Assembly (NCBI GenBank): GCA_027625915.1
Contig: JANTQA010000015.1
Coordinates: 1,550,001-1,614,000, forward strand
Length of the DNA stretch: 64,000 nucleotides
DNA from: Anaeramoeba flamelloides
Taxonomy: Eukaryota; Metamonada; Anaeramoebidae
Reading direction: 5' to 3'
Below, one piece after another: positions 48,346-60,244 of this stretch. Numbering within the stretch: the first letter of the stretch is position 1; each line of letters starts with the position of its first letter. The notes beneath the pieces are model-generated. The model was not told where the DNA came from and searched no databases. It saw only the letters and a program-made list of their open reading frames with translations. The position numbers and the translations under genes were made by a program.

Positions 48346-51300
48346 ATGAATTTTCTTTATTTTTTTCTTTTTTTTTTCTTAATTTCTTTCACAACGTCAA
48401 CACCTTTAACAAGAATAAATGAAAAAAATGTAAATTCTTATCTCACTCAAAAACATACTCTTGACTTACCAAAGACTACACACAATGATAAACAACAAAA
48501 ACTTGAAGGATCATTTTTCACAAAAATCGACAACGATACAATTTTAGGATACTCAACAAATCTAGGTACGATGTATTTCAGAGATAGTGATGAAATTTAT
48601 TTTCTTCTTGGGTCTGACGATGGAAACAAAAACTTTGAAGAGATTCAGCTTGTGGTGGTTGGCTGTCAAAAGACAAAGGTCCAACCAGAAAAAGAAATGG
48701 ATAGCCAAACCACATTTTTCCAAGGGCAGAAGAAACAAAGAAGTCAAAATTATCAACGGTTAAGATACCAAAATATATACCCAAACACTGATCTTGTCTT
48801 TAATTCCATTGGATCTACTTTTAAAAGCGAATTCTATTTGTATGGGAACGATCATGAGCAATCAATTTCCGAAATTAAATTTAATTATATATCAAAATCA
48901 ACAATTTATAAAAGTATAAACGAGAACGGAGAACTTATCATTAAAGACAAAAATATGAATGTCCTATTAATTGAATCCGCCCCAGTTGTGTCACAAAACA
49001 ACCAAATTCTCCAGAGTAATTATTTTATTGACTTAGATGGCAATATCCAAATTCAGATCAATCCAGAGAAATTGATACCAAATATCCCTCTCATAATTGA
49101 CCCCACTTACTCCACATATCTTGGCTTGGATAACAGTTCAAGTTTTGCTTCGGATTTAATTGTTTTGGATGACCAAAGTGTTGTTTTTCTTGGTTTGTAT
49201 CCTATTTTTTTTTACATTTTAATTCTCTCAATTAATTCTGTATTTTTCTTTTATTGATTCCAATAACCCCGTTTAATAATTTAATTCGAATACCAGATCT
49301 TGGAAAGTCAATTAATTAGATCCTTTTCTGTTTGGATAGTAATTTTAAAAAAGTGCGACAAAAATGTTTTATAAAAGTTTCAATAAAACAATTGACAAAC
49401 TTCAATAGACCTATTTTTAGAAGCGTCGTTTAAAAACTTTTTTTGTCACACTTTTTTAAAATGGATTATTAATACCAAAAAAAAATTGCCCAATCGATTC
49501 TAATTGCAAAATGGAAGCGAAATGGAAAATTTTTCAAATTATTTTTTACTGATCCTTAGAGATCTACAGAGACAGGTAAATCGTGTTAAATCCAAAAAAT
49601 AGACCAAAACGTGAACAAAAAAATGAAAAAAAGGTCTAAAAAACGTGTTTACTGGCATTCGAATTAGAAATTGTACAAACTTAAAGACCTAGTCACAGTA
49701 TAAAAGCAAAAAATGTCCATTTTTTTTTGTCATTTTTTTTCAATCTCCTTTTTAAAAAACACCATGAACAAAATGTTACCTGAAATCCAAAAATGGTTAC
49801 TATTCAAACCTATCCAAATACTTGGTTCAAAACTATAACTTAAAGATATTCAAAAAAAAGTTAATTTAAAAAAAATAACAAAAAAAAATGGACATTTTTT
49901 GCTTTTATACTGATACTAGGGCTTTAAATTAGGATAACTGGTTCCAATTTTGAGGAAAACGAAAAATTTTCAGATCCCATTCCAAAAGAAATATTTATTC
50001 AACAAATTGGTGTAAATAATATAAAAATTATATCCAGTCAGTTTCAAAATGTTCTTTTAATTGTCATTTTATAATTATTGAATTCTTCAATTTTGAGTTA
50101 TTTTAATATTTGTATTTCTTGTTATAAAAATTTATTATTATTATTGAAGAACTGTAAATTACACCCTAGATGTACTTTCACTTAAATTCCAAAAAGGAAA
50201 ATAAAGCATAAAACCATAAACTAAAATTCAAATTTTTCCACAGAGTTAACAAAGTTACAAAAGAATCACAATAATACAGTTTCATTCAAATTGGAAATAA
50301 TTTTGATTTTTTGAAAAATATGAAAATCATTTTTTCATCTTTTTAGTTTTTTTTGTTTTCATTTAATTTTTATCAGTTACTTAACCTATTTTGTTCGATC
50401 AAAAATTTTGGAAAATAGTTGATATTAGGTTAAAGATAAGATCTTCAAAATAGAAAAACTCAAATAAAATTAGTTGATAGTATCTAACTATTTGATCGAT
50501 CAATATTCCTAATAGAACTGAAACAAATTTATTAATGTGTATTTTTTTGTTCTTCTCTCTCCAAAATTTTCAGCACACTCTTTAATTTATTGGTATTGAT
50601 AATTTTATATTTTTAATTTTATGAGTATTGTAATTTAAAAATAATTGTTAACATTTCAATTAGTGAATGATTCTAATTTGATATTTCTTCTTGAATTGAT
50701 TAAATAAGATTTTTTTTTTTCACAAATTGAATTTTGGTGTGTTAAAAATTTTGAATTGGAGTTTATATTTCACGATTATTCATGAGAAAGAGCATATCCA
50801 AATTATTTTTATGTTTAAAAAGTAAAAACAAAAAAAAAAAAACAAAAGCGTGCAAAAAATAAAGAAAAAAGAAAAACTAGATTGACGTTTTAAAAAGAAA
50901 TTGGTAAAAAATCAAAAAAAAAAAAAAAAAACAATATTATCTTTAATTAAGAACACCCAAAATCATAAGCACATCCCTTTTATTTGATTTAATTTAATTT
51001 GATAATTGATCATGAATGTTTATTTGGATGGGTTAGTTGTTTAACTGTTGTATTTTCTTTTTACTTTTTTCAAGATTTACTTTTAATCTTAGGACATTTT
51101 TAGCCTTATTTTTTTCTTTTTTGTTTCCAAGTTAACCATACTGGCATGTTTTGATGTCACATGCTTTGAAAGTAACCACTTGGCCTTTTTACTTTGTAAT
51201 TCTTCTTCCTAAATATAAAGTGATCCACACAAGGGAAAAAATGGAATAAAAGATAAATAAATATTTTTTTTAAAAATCAAAAAAATAAAACATTTACAAT

Positions 51301-54300
51301 CTCTTAGAAGTCTTGATTAAAAACTAAAATAAAATATTTTTTTCCATTTTGGTTCATACTAATTTTTCAAAATACTGATTTAAAAATGATCATAATATTT
51401 TATAATAATGTTTTGTTTATAAACTTTGTTTCTGCCAAAGGGGTATCAAAAAAAAAACATTTTTTTCAAATATCAATTATTTTATATAATTTCCCTTTGA
51501 AGAACAAATAAGAAATCAGCAGAATAATACACATCAAAGAATTGTTGATATCCCGTCTGAAAGAAAACTAATTAATCAATATATTTTCTTAAAAATTGAA
51601 AAACTCAAATTCTTAGGGATCTGTTGAGAAAAACAAGAATATTCGTTTTGATCTCCTACTGGTATTTGAATAATAAATAGGAAACAATTTTCACTTCATT
51701 TTCCATACTTTTCTTTTATAAATCATGTTCCCAAACAAAGTAGGTTGATATTTGTGGTCTCTATTTGAAAAAGGAAATGAAAATGAAGTGAAAATTTTTC
51801 ACATTTATTATTCAATTAATATCAGGATCAAAGATCTTCATAAAATTCCAATAGAAATCAATATGAATTCTCAACAATCATTTCCACAGTTGCAATAATC
51901 ATTAGAATAACACATTTTTACTCAGTGACTACCGATCTTGCAATACAAAAAAATTTTTGCAACTGAATTGAGTGTCAAAAAAAAATCGAAAAAAAAAAAA
52001 TCAAAAATGTGCAAAAATGTTTGCAATTTTGAAAATTTCAAAAATAAATTTTTTCTTCTAATATCCATGTAAACTCTTTAAATACATATAATTCACCCAT
52101 TAAACTGGGCCCCTTTGACTGGAAAATGATTTACAAGTTATCATAACTAAACTTTCTAGGATTTATTTTTATCTTTGAAATTTCCAAATAGTTTTATTGA
52201 TAACAATTTAAAAAAAAAAACAAAATTACCAAAAATATTTTTAATTGATCTATCTTTTAATTATTTAATAAAAAAAAAACCCAAAAACCCAAAAACAATA
52301 ATATCAATATTAAAACTTTCAAAGGTGGTGCATCTCTTTACGGCTTTCCATCTGATACAAAAATTGGGGGTTGTAGTAGTAAAAGCATTATTATTGTAAA
52401 ATTTTCTTCTGATGGGAAAAAAATTATCTGGTCTACGATTGTTGGTAGTGATTATGAAGATATACCACATTCCATAACAAAAGATAATGAAAGGAATTTT
52501 CTGGTATCTGGAATAACATTAGATGTTGGAACTTTTCCAACAACAACTGATACGTATTTTAATAACTGTTTTGATACTAATAGTGTTGGGAGTTTCTTTT
52601 TCCGGCTTAATGGAAATGGTGAGGAAATACTTCAATCCACTATCATTTGTTCTATTGCGGAATCATTAATTCTCGTTTCATCGCATATAGTTGATCAAAA
52701 TGATAATATTTATATTTCATCAATCTTTGCAGGTCAATTTCAGAATTGCGTTTCAACTGATCACCGGAGTTTATTATTATTAAAATTATCGGATGATTTT
52801 AAAAAATTAATCGATTACAATTGTACTGTTCCTGTAACAACAGTTGCCCTGTCAAGAAATTTACAAATCGATCCGCATGATGATTTAATTGTGGTTGGTT
52901 ATTCTGATAATACTGATTTGGAAGATTATTTCTACGATCGCGAGAACGTTTATTTGAACAAGCATAGAAAGCAAACAAATTCAGAACAAATATTTAACCA
53001 AAACAAAAGCAAAAATAAAAATAGCAATAGAAATAGTAAGAGTAAGAGTAAGAGTAATAGTAATAGTAATAGTAATAGAAATAGAAATAGAAATATTAAA
53101 GAAAAATCGAGTTGCTTTATTGCAAAATTCGATAAGGAAAATTTTGAAATGAAATGGATCAAATATGTTGGAACAAATGAAGAAAACATTTGTTTTGATT
53201 TTGATTTAGACTCTAATGGGGATATTTATGTTGTCGGATCTACACCATCTCAAACATTTCCTGTTACAGATGACGCATGGATCAAAACCACTGGGTTTGC
53301 AACTGCAGGATTTTTTTTGAAATATTTGAATGATGGTAGCGAAATGGTATATTCAACATTTATTAGATCTTATTCTACAAAATCTTGGAATACAGCGGAA
53401 TCGATCCACATCTCATCAGACTCCAAATTTGTTTACATTTGTGGGAGGAGTTCATTAGAACAGCTTTGGTGGGTTTTAACTCAAATTTATTCATCGGATC
53501 AATATTGGGATTATTGCGTAATTTTTGAGACAGCAAAATTGGCAAGCATGAACACAACGTTATCGTTTAAATTCGAAGAACAAGTAGACTTTGCCATTGC
53601 AGCTGGGTGGGACAGTGATACAAATGTTCCAACAATATATGTTGTTGGCAGTTCCCAAAATATAGTTACAACCGAGGGCGCCTTTAAGCCAACAACAAAA
53701 ATTGATAATGCATTTATCACGCATATAGATGGGTGCGCCGTGGGCTATTATGGAAATAATTCATTCGATTGTAATGAATGCCCCCTCGGATATATTTCAA
53801 CTGCGGTCGACCAAACGAAATGCTCAGCATGCCCAAAGGGTACATACTCCACTTACGGGATCTGGACAAAAGTCAGACAATGCGAACCCTGCGTCATTGG
53901 AGATTTCAATAACTATACGGCCCAGATTAACTGCTATAAATGCTTCCCAGGCACATACTCAAATAAAATCGGCACAGTTAATTGTAACCCATGTGACAAA
54001 GGAGAATATTCCATCGGGTTTGGTAGTACCAAATGTAAAAAATGTTTGAAATCTACTTATAGCAGTGAAGTTGGACAAACGGGGTGTCTCAATTGTTCGA
54101 AAAAATTAATTTCTTCAAATGATGGAAGCTCGAGCTGTTATAAATGTATGTTTTTTACAAAGCCCAACGAGAAACAAGATAAATGCATAATAGTCCCCAA
54201 GAGAATATATGTAATACTTTTCCCCGTATTAGCCCTCATTATCATCTTTGCAATCGTGTTTTGGAGATTGTCCATTAGGAAAAAAAATAAACAATTGGTT

Positions 54301-54690
54301 ATAAGAATTACAAATGTTGATGAAAAGCAATCATCAGGTATACTTTCCAATGACATATCATCCAGCTTATCAGAAGACTTTTTCGATGAATCGGACAGTA
54401 AAAGTAATGATTTAAATTCAGACGAACAGTCTAGCAATGATAGTTACGAGAATAATGATAACCAACAAAATTATATCGAAAATTCCTTATCAATAAGACA
54501 AAAAGATTATTTAAATACTAATCAAAATGAAAGCCATTTTATGAACGAAGAGCAAAATGATAATGAAAATTTTCAAAAAAATGATATTGTTGAGCAAAAC
54601 AATGATGAGCAAAATGAGAATGGAAGTTACCAAAACGACGATATTGTTGATCAAAAGAATGATACAAATGATGTTGATGAAAATAATTAA
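48346..54690 (+). CDS. SBBP beta-propeller type I membrane receptor (two exons)
   Basis: Exons 48346-49192 and 52325-54690, joined in phase 1 as CTTG|GTGGT, give 1070 residues and restore the repeat ...VVFLGGASLYGFP. The protein begins with a signal peptide (MNFLYFFLFFFLISF). A region to about residue 265 matches the DUF7948 pattern of bacterial SBBP proteins: YQNIYPNTDLVF, ENGELIIKD, then PLIIDPTYSTYLG. Next come SBBP propeller repeats with the signatures DNIYISSIFAG and GDIYVVGSTPSQTFP, interrupted by an Asn/Ser/Lys stretch (about 508-546). A GCC2/GCC3-type Cys-rich stalk (about 750-900, units like CPKGTYST and CFPGTYSNKIGTVNC) leads to one membrane segment (IYVILFPVLALIIIFAIVFW, about 910-930) and an acidic Asn/Gln/Glu tail of 140 residues. 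The likely role is a surface receptor or adhesin; the ligand is unknown. The ectodomain family is mainly prokaryotic, so old transfer is plausible. Confidence 0.92.
49341..49462. mobile_element. small inverted-repeat element, single copy
   Basis: About 122 bp. The left terminus is AATTTTAAAAAAGTGCGACA. The right terminus is TGTCACACTTTTTTAAAAT, its near complement. The interior is AT-rich. No second copy is seen in the window and the target duplication is not clear, so the family is unassigned. Confidence 0.55.
49685..49923 (+). mobile_element. TTAA-flanked inverted-repeat MITE M2, copy 3
   Basis: 239 bp with TTAA at 49681-49684 and 49924-49927. The left terminus is AGACCTAGTCACAGTATAAA and the right terminus TTTATACTGATACTAGGGCT. 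The arms pair for about 40 bp (AAAGCAAAAAATGTCCATTT against AAATGGACATTTTTTGCTTT), the best-preserved arms of the three copies. Confidence 0.85.
50215..50770 (+). repeat. repeat R3, decayed copy inside the SBBP intron
   Basis: Inverted relative to 45265-45800, which lies upstream of the gene. Reading plus, it retains the peptide FKLEIILIF corresponding to FNLEIILIY of the open copy at 62 kb, then an intron-like stretch ending TTTTTATCAG, then several stops. It is a dead copy of the family. Confidence 0.65.
50995..51205 (-). pseudogene. coiled-coil gene fragment in the SBBP intron
   Basis: On the minus strand, after a TATATTTAG acceptor-like site, the sequence reads EEELQSKKAKWLLSKHVTSK then HASMVNLET. 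After an A-rich run, the neighbouring frame continues VLRLKVNLEKSKKKIQQLNN and a stop. The composition is coiled-coil-like and unlike the surrounding DNA. The frame change in the A run and the absence of upstream exons suggest a decayed fragment or a short nested exon. No family can be named. Confidence 0.35.
51455..52160 (+). repeat. dispersed repeat R2, copy 2
   Basis: Matches 24470-25110 in the same orientation (CCTTTGAAGAACAAATA, TTCCAATAGAAATCAA, CTTTGACTGGAAAATG). It is interrupted by an inverted-repeat insertion at about 51659-51825. Confidence 0.75.
51659..51825. mobile_element. inverted-repeat element nested in repeat R2
   Basis: About 167 bp. The left end CTGGTATTTGAATAATAAAT faces a right end ATTTATTATTCAATTAATAT followed by CAG. 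Inner arms AATTTTCACTTCATTTTCC and GAAATGAAAATGAAGTGAAA also pair. The corresponding place in R2 copy 1 (about 24755) lacks it, which supports an insertion. Confidence 0.65.
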
Positions 54691-54989
54691 TGAAAATAAG
54701 ATTAATATATTTTTTTAATAATTTTTTTTTAATTCAGAATTATAAAATTTCTATTTTAATTTTGTATTGTTTACATTTTTATTTTTTAATTTGGATCAGG
54801 AACATAAAAAAAAAAATTTACTTTGTTTCATAATATTAATTTGAGATAATTTATTTAAAACGAAGAAAAGTAATAGAATATAAAAATAACGATTATTTAT
54901 TATTCATAAAGTCTAAATTTTAAGCGAATAAAAAATAAATTATTTTTTTTTTTTAAAAATTATTCAAGGTAAGTAATTCAACAAACTTT

Positions 54990-55480
54990 TCCTCTTTTTG
55001 CCGTTAGGTTTTTTTTAATTTGAGAAATAAATCGAAAATTTATTTAATTTTTGGGTTATTTCTCAAATTAAAAAAATTTTCATTAGATTTTCTTGAGTTT
55101 TCTGTTTATTTAGTTAAATCAATAGACTTTCGTTAGGTTTTTTTGAGTTTTCTATTTATTTTGAAAATCACTAGATTTTCGTTCTAGGTTTTTTTTACTT
55201 TAGAAATAAAATAGAAAACCTCAAAAAAACCTAGAACGCTTAACAAACAATTTTGAGAAACTTCAAGAAAACCCAGGCACTCTATTACACTCTACAGTAC
55301 TTCCATTAGGTTTTCTTGAGTTTTCTGTTTATTTGAAATTCAATAGATTTTCGTGAGGTTTTTTTTACTTTTCGAAATAAAATATAAAAAATAAAAAAAG
55401 CTAGAACTCTTAACTAATAAATCAGAAAACCTCAAGAAAAGCGCCTTGAAGTTTTTTTTTACTTATTGAAATGAAAATGA
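54990..55480. repeat. hairpin array
   Basis: A clear hairpin at about 54998-55080 (AATTTGAGAAATAAAT pairs with TTATTTCTCAAATT), then partial units with ACTTTAGAAATAAAATAGAA and repeated TTAGGTTTTCTTGAGTTTTC and CCTAGAAC phrases. Short strings such as CACTCTACAGTACTTCC and CACTCTACGATACTC also recur at its edges and at about 29190. Confidence 0.7.
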
Positions 55481-55917
55481 AATTTATTAAATTTTATTTA
55501 ATTTTAAAAAAAAAAAAAGAGAGAGAGACACTCGAAGGCACTCTACGATACTCGACAGCACTTTCTGCAACTCTTTATTTATTTAGAATTTTTTATCCTA
55601 GCAACAATGTAGACAAGATTATAACTAAAGACTACTTTGATTTAAAAATGAAAGGTAAGAAAATTTTCTTTTTGAATAAAAGTCAAGAAAAAGAGAAAGA
55701 AAAAAAAGAAATAAAACAGATAGAAAAAAAATAAAGTAAAGACTAAATTTTAGAATATTTATTTGTATCTGAGTGTCGAATGAGTTGGTGGTTGTTTCAT
55801 TTTATGCTGAAATTTTTAATAGATTGTCACCATAATTTGTTTAAGTAAAAAGATCAAAAACAAGAACAATAATAACCATAATCAAACAATTAATTTTTGC
55901 TTTTATTTTTTCATATA

Positions 55918-56440
55918 AGAACTACCTTTCTAGGTGAAAACAGTGAAATTGTTGATAAAAACGCTCAAAAAAGAGTTCTATCATTCAGTTAACTTTCCCC
56001 ACTAACAATTTCTCTTTTAAATATAAAGAGAAATTTTCACATTCCAACAATTTTCACAATTTTCACCTTATTGTGATTATGCTAAAAGATGATTTTAAAA
56101 TTTCATAATTTGCATTTCGAATCATAAAACACAAAACAAGGCCTGTGGCTGTTCTAAACATATTTTTTACAGTTACTTTTACAAGTTTGAAATGTTGTTA
56201 AAATTTGAATTATACTTGAAAATCCCTTAAAGTCATTTGTTTTAAAAAATTTTCCTTTTCAAAAATCTATTTGAAAATTTTTTTTTTATGTTTGTTTTTT
56301 CTGTTTTTAACTTTGAAAGAGTATTTTTTGTACAATTTCTTCAGGGTGAAAATTCTTTTTGAGGTGTGAATGTAAAATAACGCAATAACTCAACATTCTC
56401 CGAGATGAAAATGTGGTTCTTAAAAATAAAATTTTCTCAA
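55918..56440 (+). repeat. dispersed repeat R4, copy 2
   Basis: Matches 18525-19075 in the same orientation (TAGGTGAAAACAGTGAAAT, CTTTTACAAGTTTGAAATGT, AATAACGCAATAACTCAACA). It ends about 200 bp beyond the SKP1 stop codon. Confidence 0.65.
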
Positions 56441-56638
56441 TAATTTTATTGTGTGTAAAAGTAAATTTATTTTGTTGAATTATATGTAAACAAATCATAA
56501 AAAAAAGAAACAAACTTAAATTAAAAAAGAAGTCTCTAAAGTGTTTGTTAATAATAAAAAAATCAAATTTGATCCAAATACTGGAAAAGTTAAAAAAATA
56601 GATCAAAAAGGATCCTATTTTGAAAAAATGTTGTGAAA

Positions 56639-57496
56639 TCATTTCTCGTCTAAACACCAAGCATTTTCTTTTCTAATTTCTTCTTCTTCTTCCTTTGTGA
56701 AATCATTTTTGATTTTGAATCTTTTTCTAATTTCTTCTGGTGATCGACATTCTTTAATCAAATTAGCAACAGTTTTACAACAAACATCAAGAAGTGGTTT
56801 TATATCCAAATAATTAGCAGCCTAAAGTAATTAAGAAACAAACAAAGCAAAACAAAACAAAAGAATTGGGGTTGTGTCAAGAGAAATCGGTATAAAAAGT
56901 TCGGGTATTTGAATGTTTGGAGATTTGGTTTGAAAAGTCGGAACAATCCACAAAATAAAGAAAAAAAAAAAGATTTACAAGAATTAGCTCAAAAAGAATA
57001 GGCTGTTCAACATTACAAAAAGTTTGATCCCATGGCTCAATGTCATCAGTTCTTCTTTCGTATTCATTTTCGTTTTCTGTTAGGTTCTTTGGAGAAGGAT
57101 GGTTGTAATGGTGTTCACAATAATGAATTACCCTTTCCAAGATCTCTCCTTTTACATTTTCAATTGGTATTGCTGTGTTTTCATCTTCAATTGCTTTTGT
57201 TGTGTTTTAGAGTAGTTTGGTAAGTTTTAGAATATGAAATCAAAAAAGAAACAGGAACACCAATGAATTGGATGTGGAAAGTTAGAAAGTTTGGTATTGG
57301 GTTTTAGATCTTTTCTTTTTGTTTTTTGTTTTTGTTTTTTGGTTTTGGTTTTTGATTATTTTTTTGAAAAAAGAAAGATTGAAATATTACCCTCTAGAAG
57401 ATTTTTAATGGTTTGTGACATAGCAGCAACCTCTTTGTCTACTTCAAATTCTTGGCTATCAGATGAAACAAGCTTAATTTTTCCTAATTCTGTCAT
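56639..57496 (-). CDS. SKP1: SKP1, SCF ubiquitin ligase adaptor (three exons)
   Basis: Exons 57496-57391, 57193-56979 and 56821-56639 (minus) give 167 residues; human SKP1 has 163. Exon 1 encodes [20 protein letters not shown] and TIKNLLE. Exon 2 completes the BTB/POZ fold ([20 protein letters not shown], then [12 protein letters not shown] and FELIL). Exon 3 is the C-terminal F-box-binding part ([49 protein letters not shown]). Phases (1, then 0) match, with donors GTAATA and GTAAAT and acceptors AAAAG and CTTTAG. SKP1 links CUL1 to F-box proteins. Each conserved helix of the F-box interface is present. Because every exon is short, the gene is easily missed; the frame at 57032-57223 on the other strand is only a shadow. 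The start is the only ATG before the conserved IKL strand. Confidence 0.97.
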
Positions 57497-57889
57497 CTTT
57501 GGAAATCAATAAAATATAAGAAACAAAAAAAAATCAAAAAATGATTTTTCAATTTCCTTTAAATGCTTGTTCTCTCTTGACTTTGAAAAAAATCATTTTT
57601 TAGTGCCAGTTAGTTTTAAAGCAGCTTTTTTTTAACACCTGTTATAATTAAAATGGTTTTTTTATGTTGAGTTTCACACGATAACACGTTTTTTTGAAAA
57701 AATATTCCAAAGTTTTTCTATTTTTTTTGAAAAATAGATTTTGTAATAAGTTGATTCATCAGAAACCTAAAGTAAATTGATTATAAAATCTGGAGAAACA
57801 ATAAAATTACCTTTAAAAGAGACCCTTATGATTTGAATGATCATAATAATACTGTGAAACAAACTACACGTGTTCAAACTTTAAAAAAT

Positions 57890-58090
57890 GTATTTTGAAT
57901 GATTAGATTTTTTTCTTCTTTTTACAATATAACAACCAATTCAATACCGAATAGTATACCTAAGTTCAAATCAATTTTGAAGGCAAACCCCTTGATTTTT
58001 TATGTATAATTTAAATTATTCATGCAATTAGTTCTAAATTTTTCATAATATTTTAGAAATTTGTTGTTTTGTTTGATTTTTTGATGAATA
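57890..58090 (-). repeat. dispersed repeat R7, copy 2
   Basis: Matches the middle of 22815-23110 in the same orientation. The minus-strand peptide FAFKIDLNLGILFGIEL ends in a stop soon after, whereas the other copy stays open. Confidence 0.5.
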
Positions 58091-58189
58091 AAAATTTTCA
58101 TAAAAAATTGATTCTTTTTTTTGAGATCGATTTTTCAATTTGATCCTTCATTTTATAAATTTCGATTTGAATAAAATAGAACTTTTAGA

Positions 58190-58290
58190 AATCATAATAT
58201 ATTTAATTAGGGTTTATTGTTGGTTTCTTTGATCATTTGATGTATAGGTCTTCTATAAAAAAAAATACACTTTTTTATTTTGAAACACAT
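58190..58290 (-). repeat. fragment of repeat R1, inverted
   Basis: The reverse complement of TTTATTGTTGGTTTCTTTGA and the following GGTCTTCTATAAAAAAAAAT matches 8885-8945. Confidence 0.5.
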
Positions 58291-58419
58291 ATATAGGGTT
58301 CACATTTTGATTCTTTTTTGAAAAAAACACCCAAAATAATTTTTTTTTGATTCCATGGAATCAAATGATTCTTTTTTCTTCCAATGAGAACCCTCAACTC
58401 ATTTCTTATTTACATTCAT

Positions 58420-58890
58420 TTTTACAAGAAACTACATCCCTCTCAAAATTTTTAATAATTAATTATTTTTTTTTTATTTTCAAAAAGAATTTTATATTTC
58501 TCAAAAAAATAAATTTTTAAGGTTTTTCTTCTTGGGATTTTAGTTGATATCTACTTTTAACCAATCCTGAAGTTTTTAAGTTTATTCCAGATAAGAAAAT
58601 TATTTTATTTTGAAATCGAATGAAAAGATTCTTTTTTTTTTTTTTAATTGAGTTTTGGTACCTATTAAAAATTCTTTTTTTTGATTATATCGAATCAGAA
58701 TAAAATCATTTACAATGTATTTGAAAAATTAGACTTCAAAGGGACTTTAAAAAGTGGAAAATTTCTGATAAAAATTGATTCCAGTAGAATAATTTTAATA
58801 TTATGATTCCAAATTTTTTTTTTTGATATTCTAAAAATTCTAAAAATGGAATCATTTTGGGAACTTAGCACATTTTAAGCTCAGTCTGTT
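58420..58890 (+). repeat. dispersed repeat R5, copy 2
   Basis: Inverted counterpart of 1040-1500: CTTCTTGGGATTTTAGTT, GAGTTTTGGTACCTATT and ATGGAATCATTTTGGGAACT are shared. Confidence 0.65.
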
Positions 58891-60244
58891 ATTATTATTT
58901 TGATAACAATTTGAAATTTTTCAAATGAAATTATGAGTTCAAGGGTTTGGTCACTATACATTAATTTTCTCCTTAAATAGTATTACCTTCCATCAAAAAA
59001 GGGGGATATTGTGAAATTCTACTTTGGAATGTTGAAAAAATTTAAAGAATACAAAAACGAATCCAACTCAATTGTAAAATATCCAAATAACAATATATAT
59101 ATATATTCTTTAAATATCTTGTGAAAAAATCCAATAACAATAAAAAAAATCCACCAATCTTAATTATTTTAAAAAAGTGAATTCACATAAAAAAAGGTAT
59201 AAAAATTCTTTATATCTTGTAAAAAAAATTATCAATCTTAATTAAAGATTAAATTTAATAACAAAAAAAAATACAAACACTTTAGAAAAAAAAATTATTA
59301 CAAAAAAAAATGATTGAAAAGAATCGTTATTTCAAAAAATTATATTTTGGTTAAAAAAATAAAATAAATTTATTTTTTACTATATTTCAAAAGGGTTGTT
59401 TTTCTTGAATTTAAAACAAATAGATTATTTTAAGTACATAATCAATTTAAAATACTTTAATCTAATTTGTATATTTTTTTTCACACTTGAAATTTGACAC
59501 ATTAATGATATTGTAACTTTCTTGAGATAAAAATAACTCCTTTTTAAAAATGAAGAAAAGAAAGAAAAACTTTTGAGTTCTCAGGTCAGAATAAACAGTT
59601 TTTAATAATTTCCACATTTTTAAATTGGTGATTTTCTGAGATTTAATAGTATATTAAGTTCACAATAATTATTCTTTTAAACGTATATAAGAACAATTTT
59701 TCATTTTTATTTTAATTCCCTTAATTAATGAAAACTGTCTAGTTATTGGGAATTATGGATTTGTTAACATAAACACAAACTACAAAAGTTGACATAGTTT
59801 TTATATCATTAGTAAACATTATAGCTGATTATGTAGTTAATAAATGATTTGCTAATTTCAAAATATTTTGAATTAGTAAAATATTAATTTACACAACACT
59901 CAAAAATCTTTAAAAAAAAAAGAATTAATTTTGAAAAAAGAATTAAGGAAAAAATAAAAATCAATTATTATATCAAAAGATAATTTTATTTGGGGCTAAA
60001 GCTAGGTTATACATTTCAATAGATATTACTTTTCAATTAAGGAATAAATAGTGAATCTTAAATTTTTATCATTTTAAACAAAATTTTCGATGAAAAGACT
60101 CAGTATATAATATATAACATTTAATATGTTTACAAAATTTGAATTTTAATCAAAATTTTACATATTTAATTAAATGTTATTTATACAAGAATTGTATAAA
60201 AAAATTGAAAATTTTGTCTATGATAAAACTAATACTTGTATTCA

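Larger units (their letters stand above)
49193..52324 (+). other. 3.1 kb intron of the SBBP receptor gene
   Basis: Donor GTTTGT, acceptor TTTCAAAG, phase 1. It carries two small inverted-repeat elements, repeats R3 and R2, and a coiled-coil gene fragment on the other strand, all listed separately. Confidence 0.9.
54691..56638. other. intergenic, convergent 3' ends, repeat-bearing
   Basis: Lies between the stops of the SBBP receptor (plus) and SKP1 (minus). It holds a hairpin array at 54990-55480 and repeat R4 copy 2. No gene is seen. Confidence 0.6.

Noticed and set aside
14348-57496. A ubiquitin-ligase gene cluster (RhoBTB, ankyrin-BTB and SKP1 together)
   Set aside because: BTB proteins act with CUL3 and SKP1 with CUL1. 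The genes are far apart, on mixed strands and separated by unrelated genes, so co-location looks like coincidence in a BTB-rich genome.
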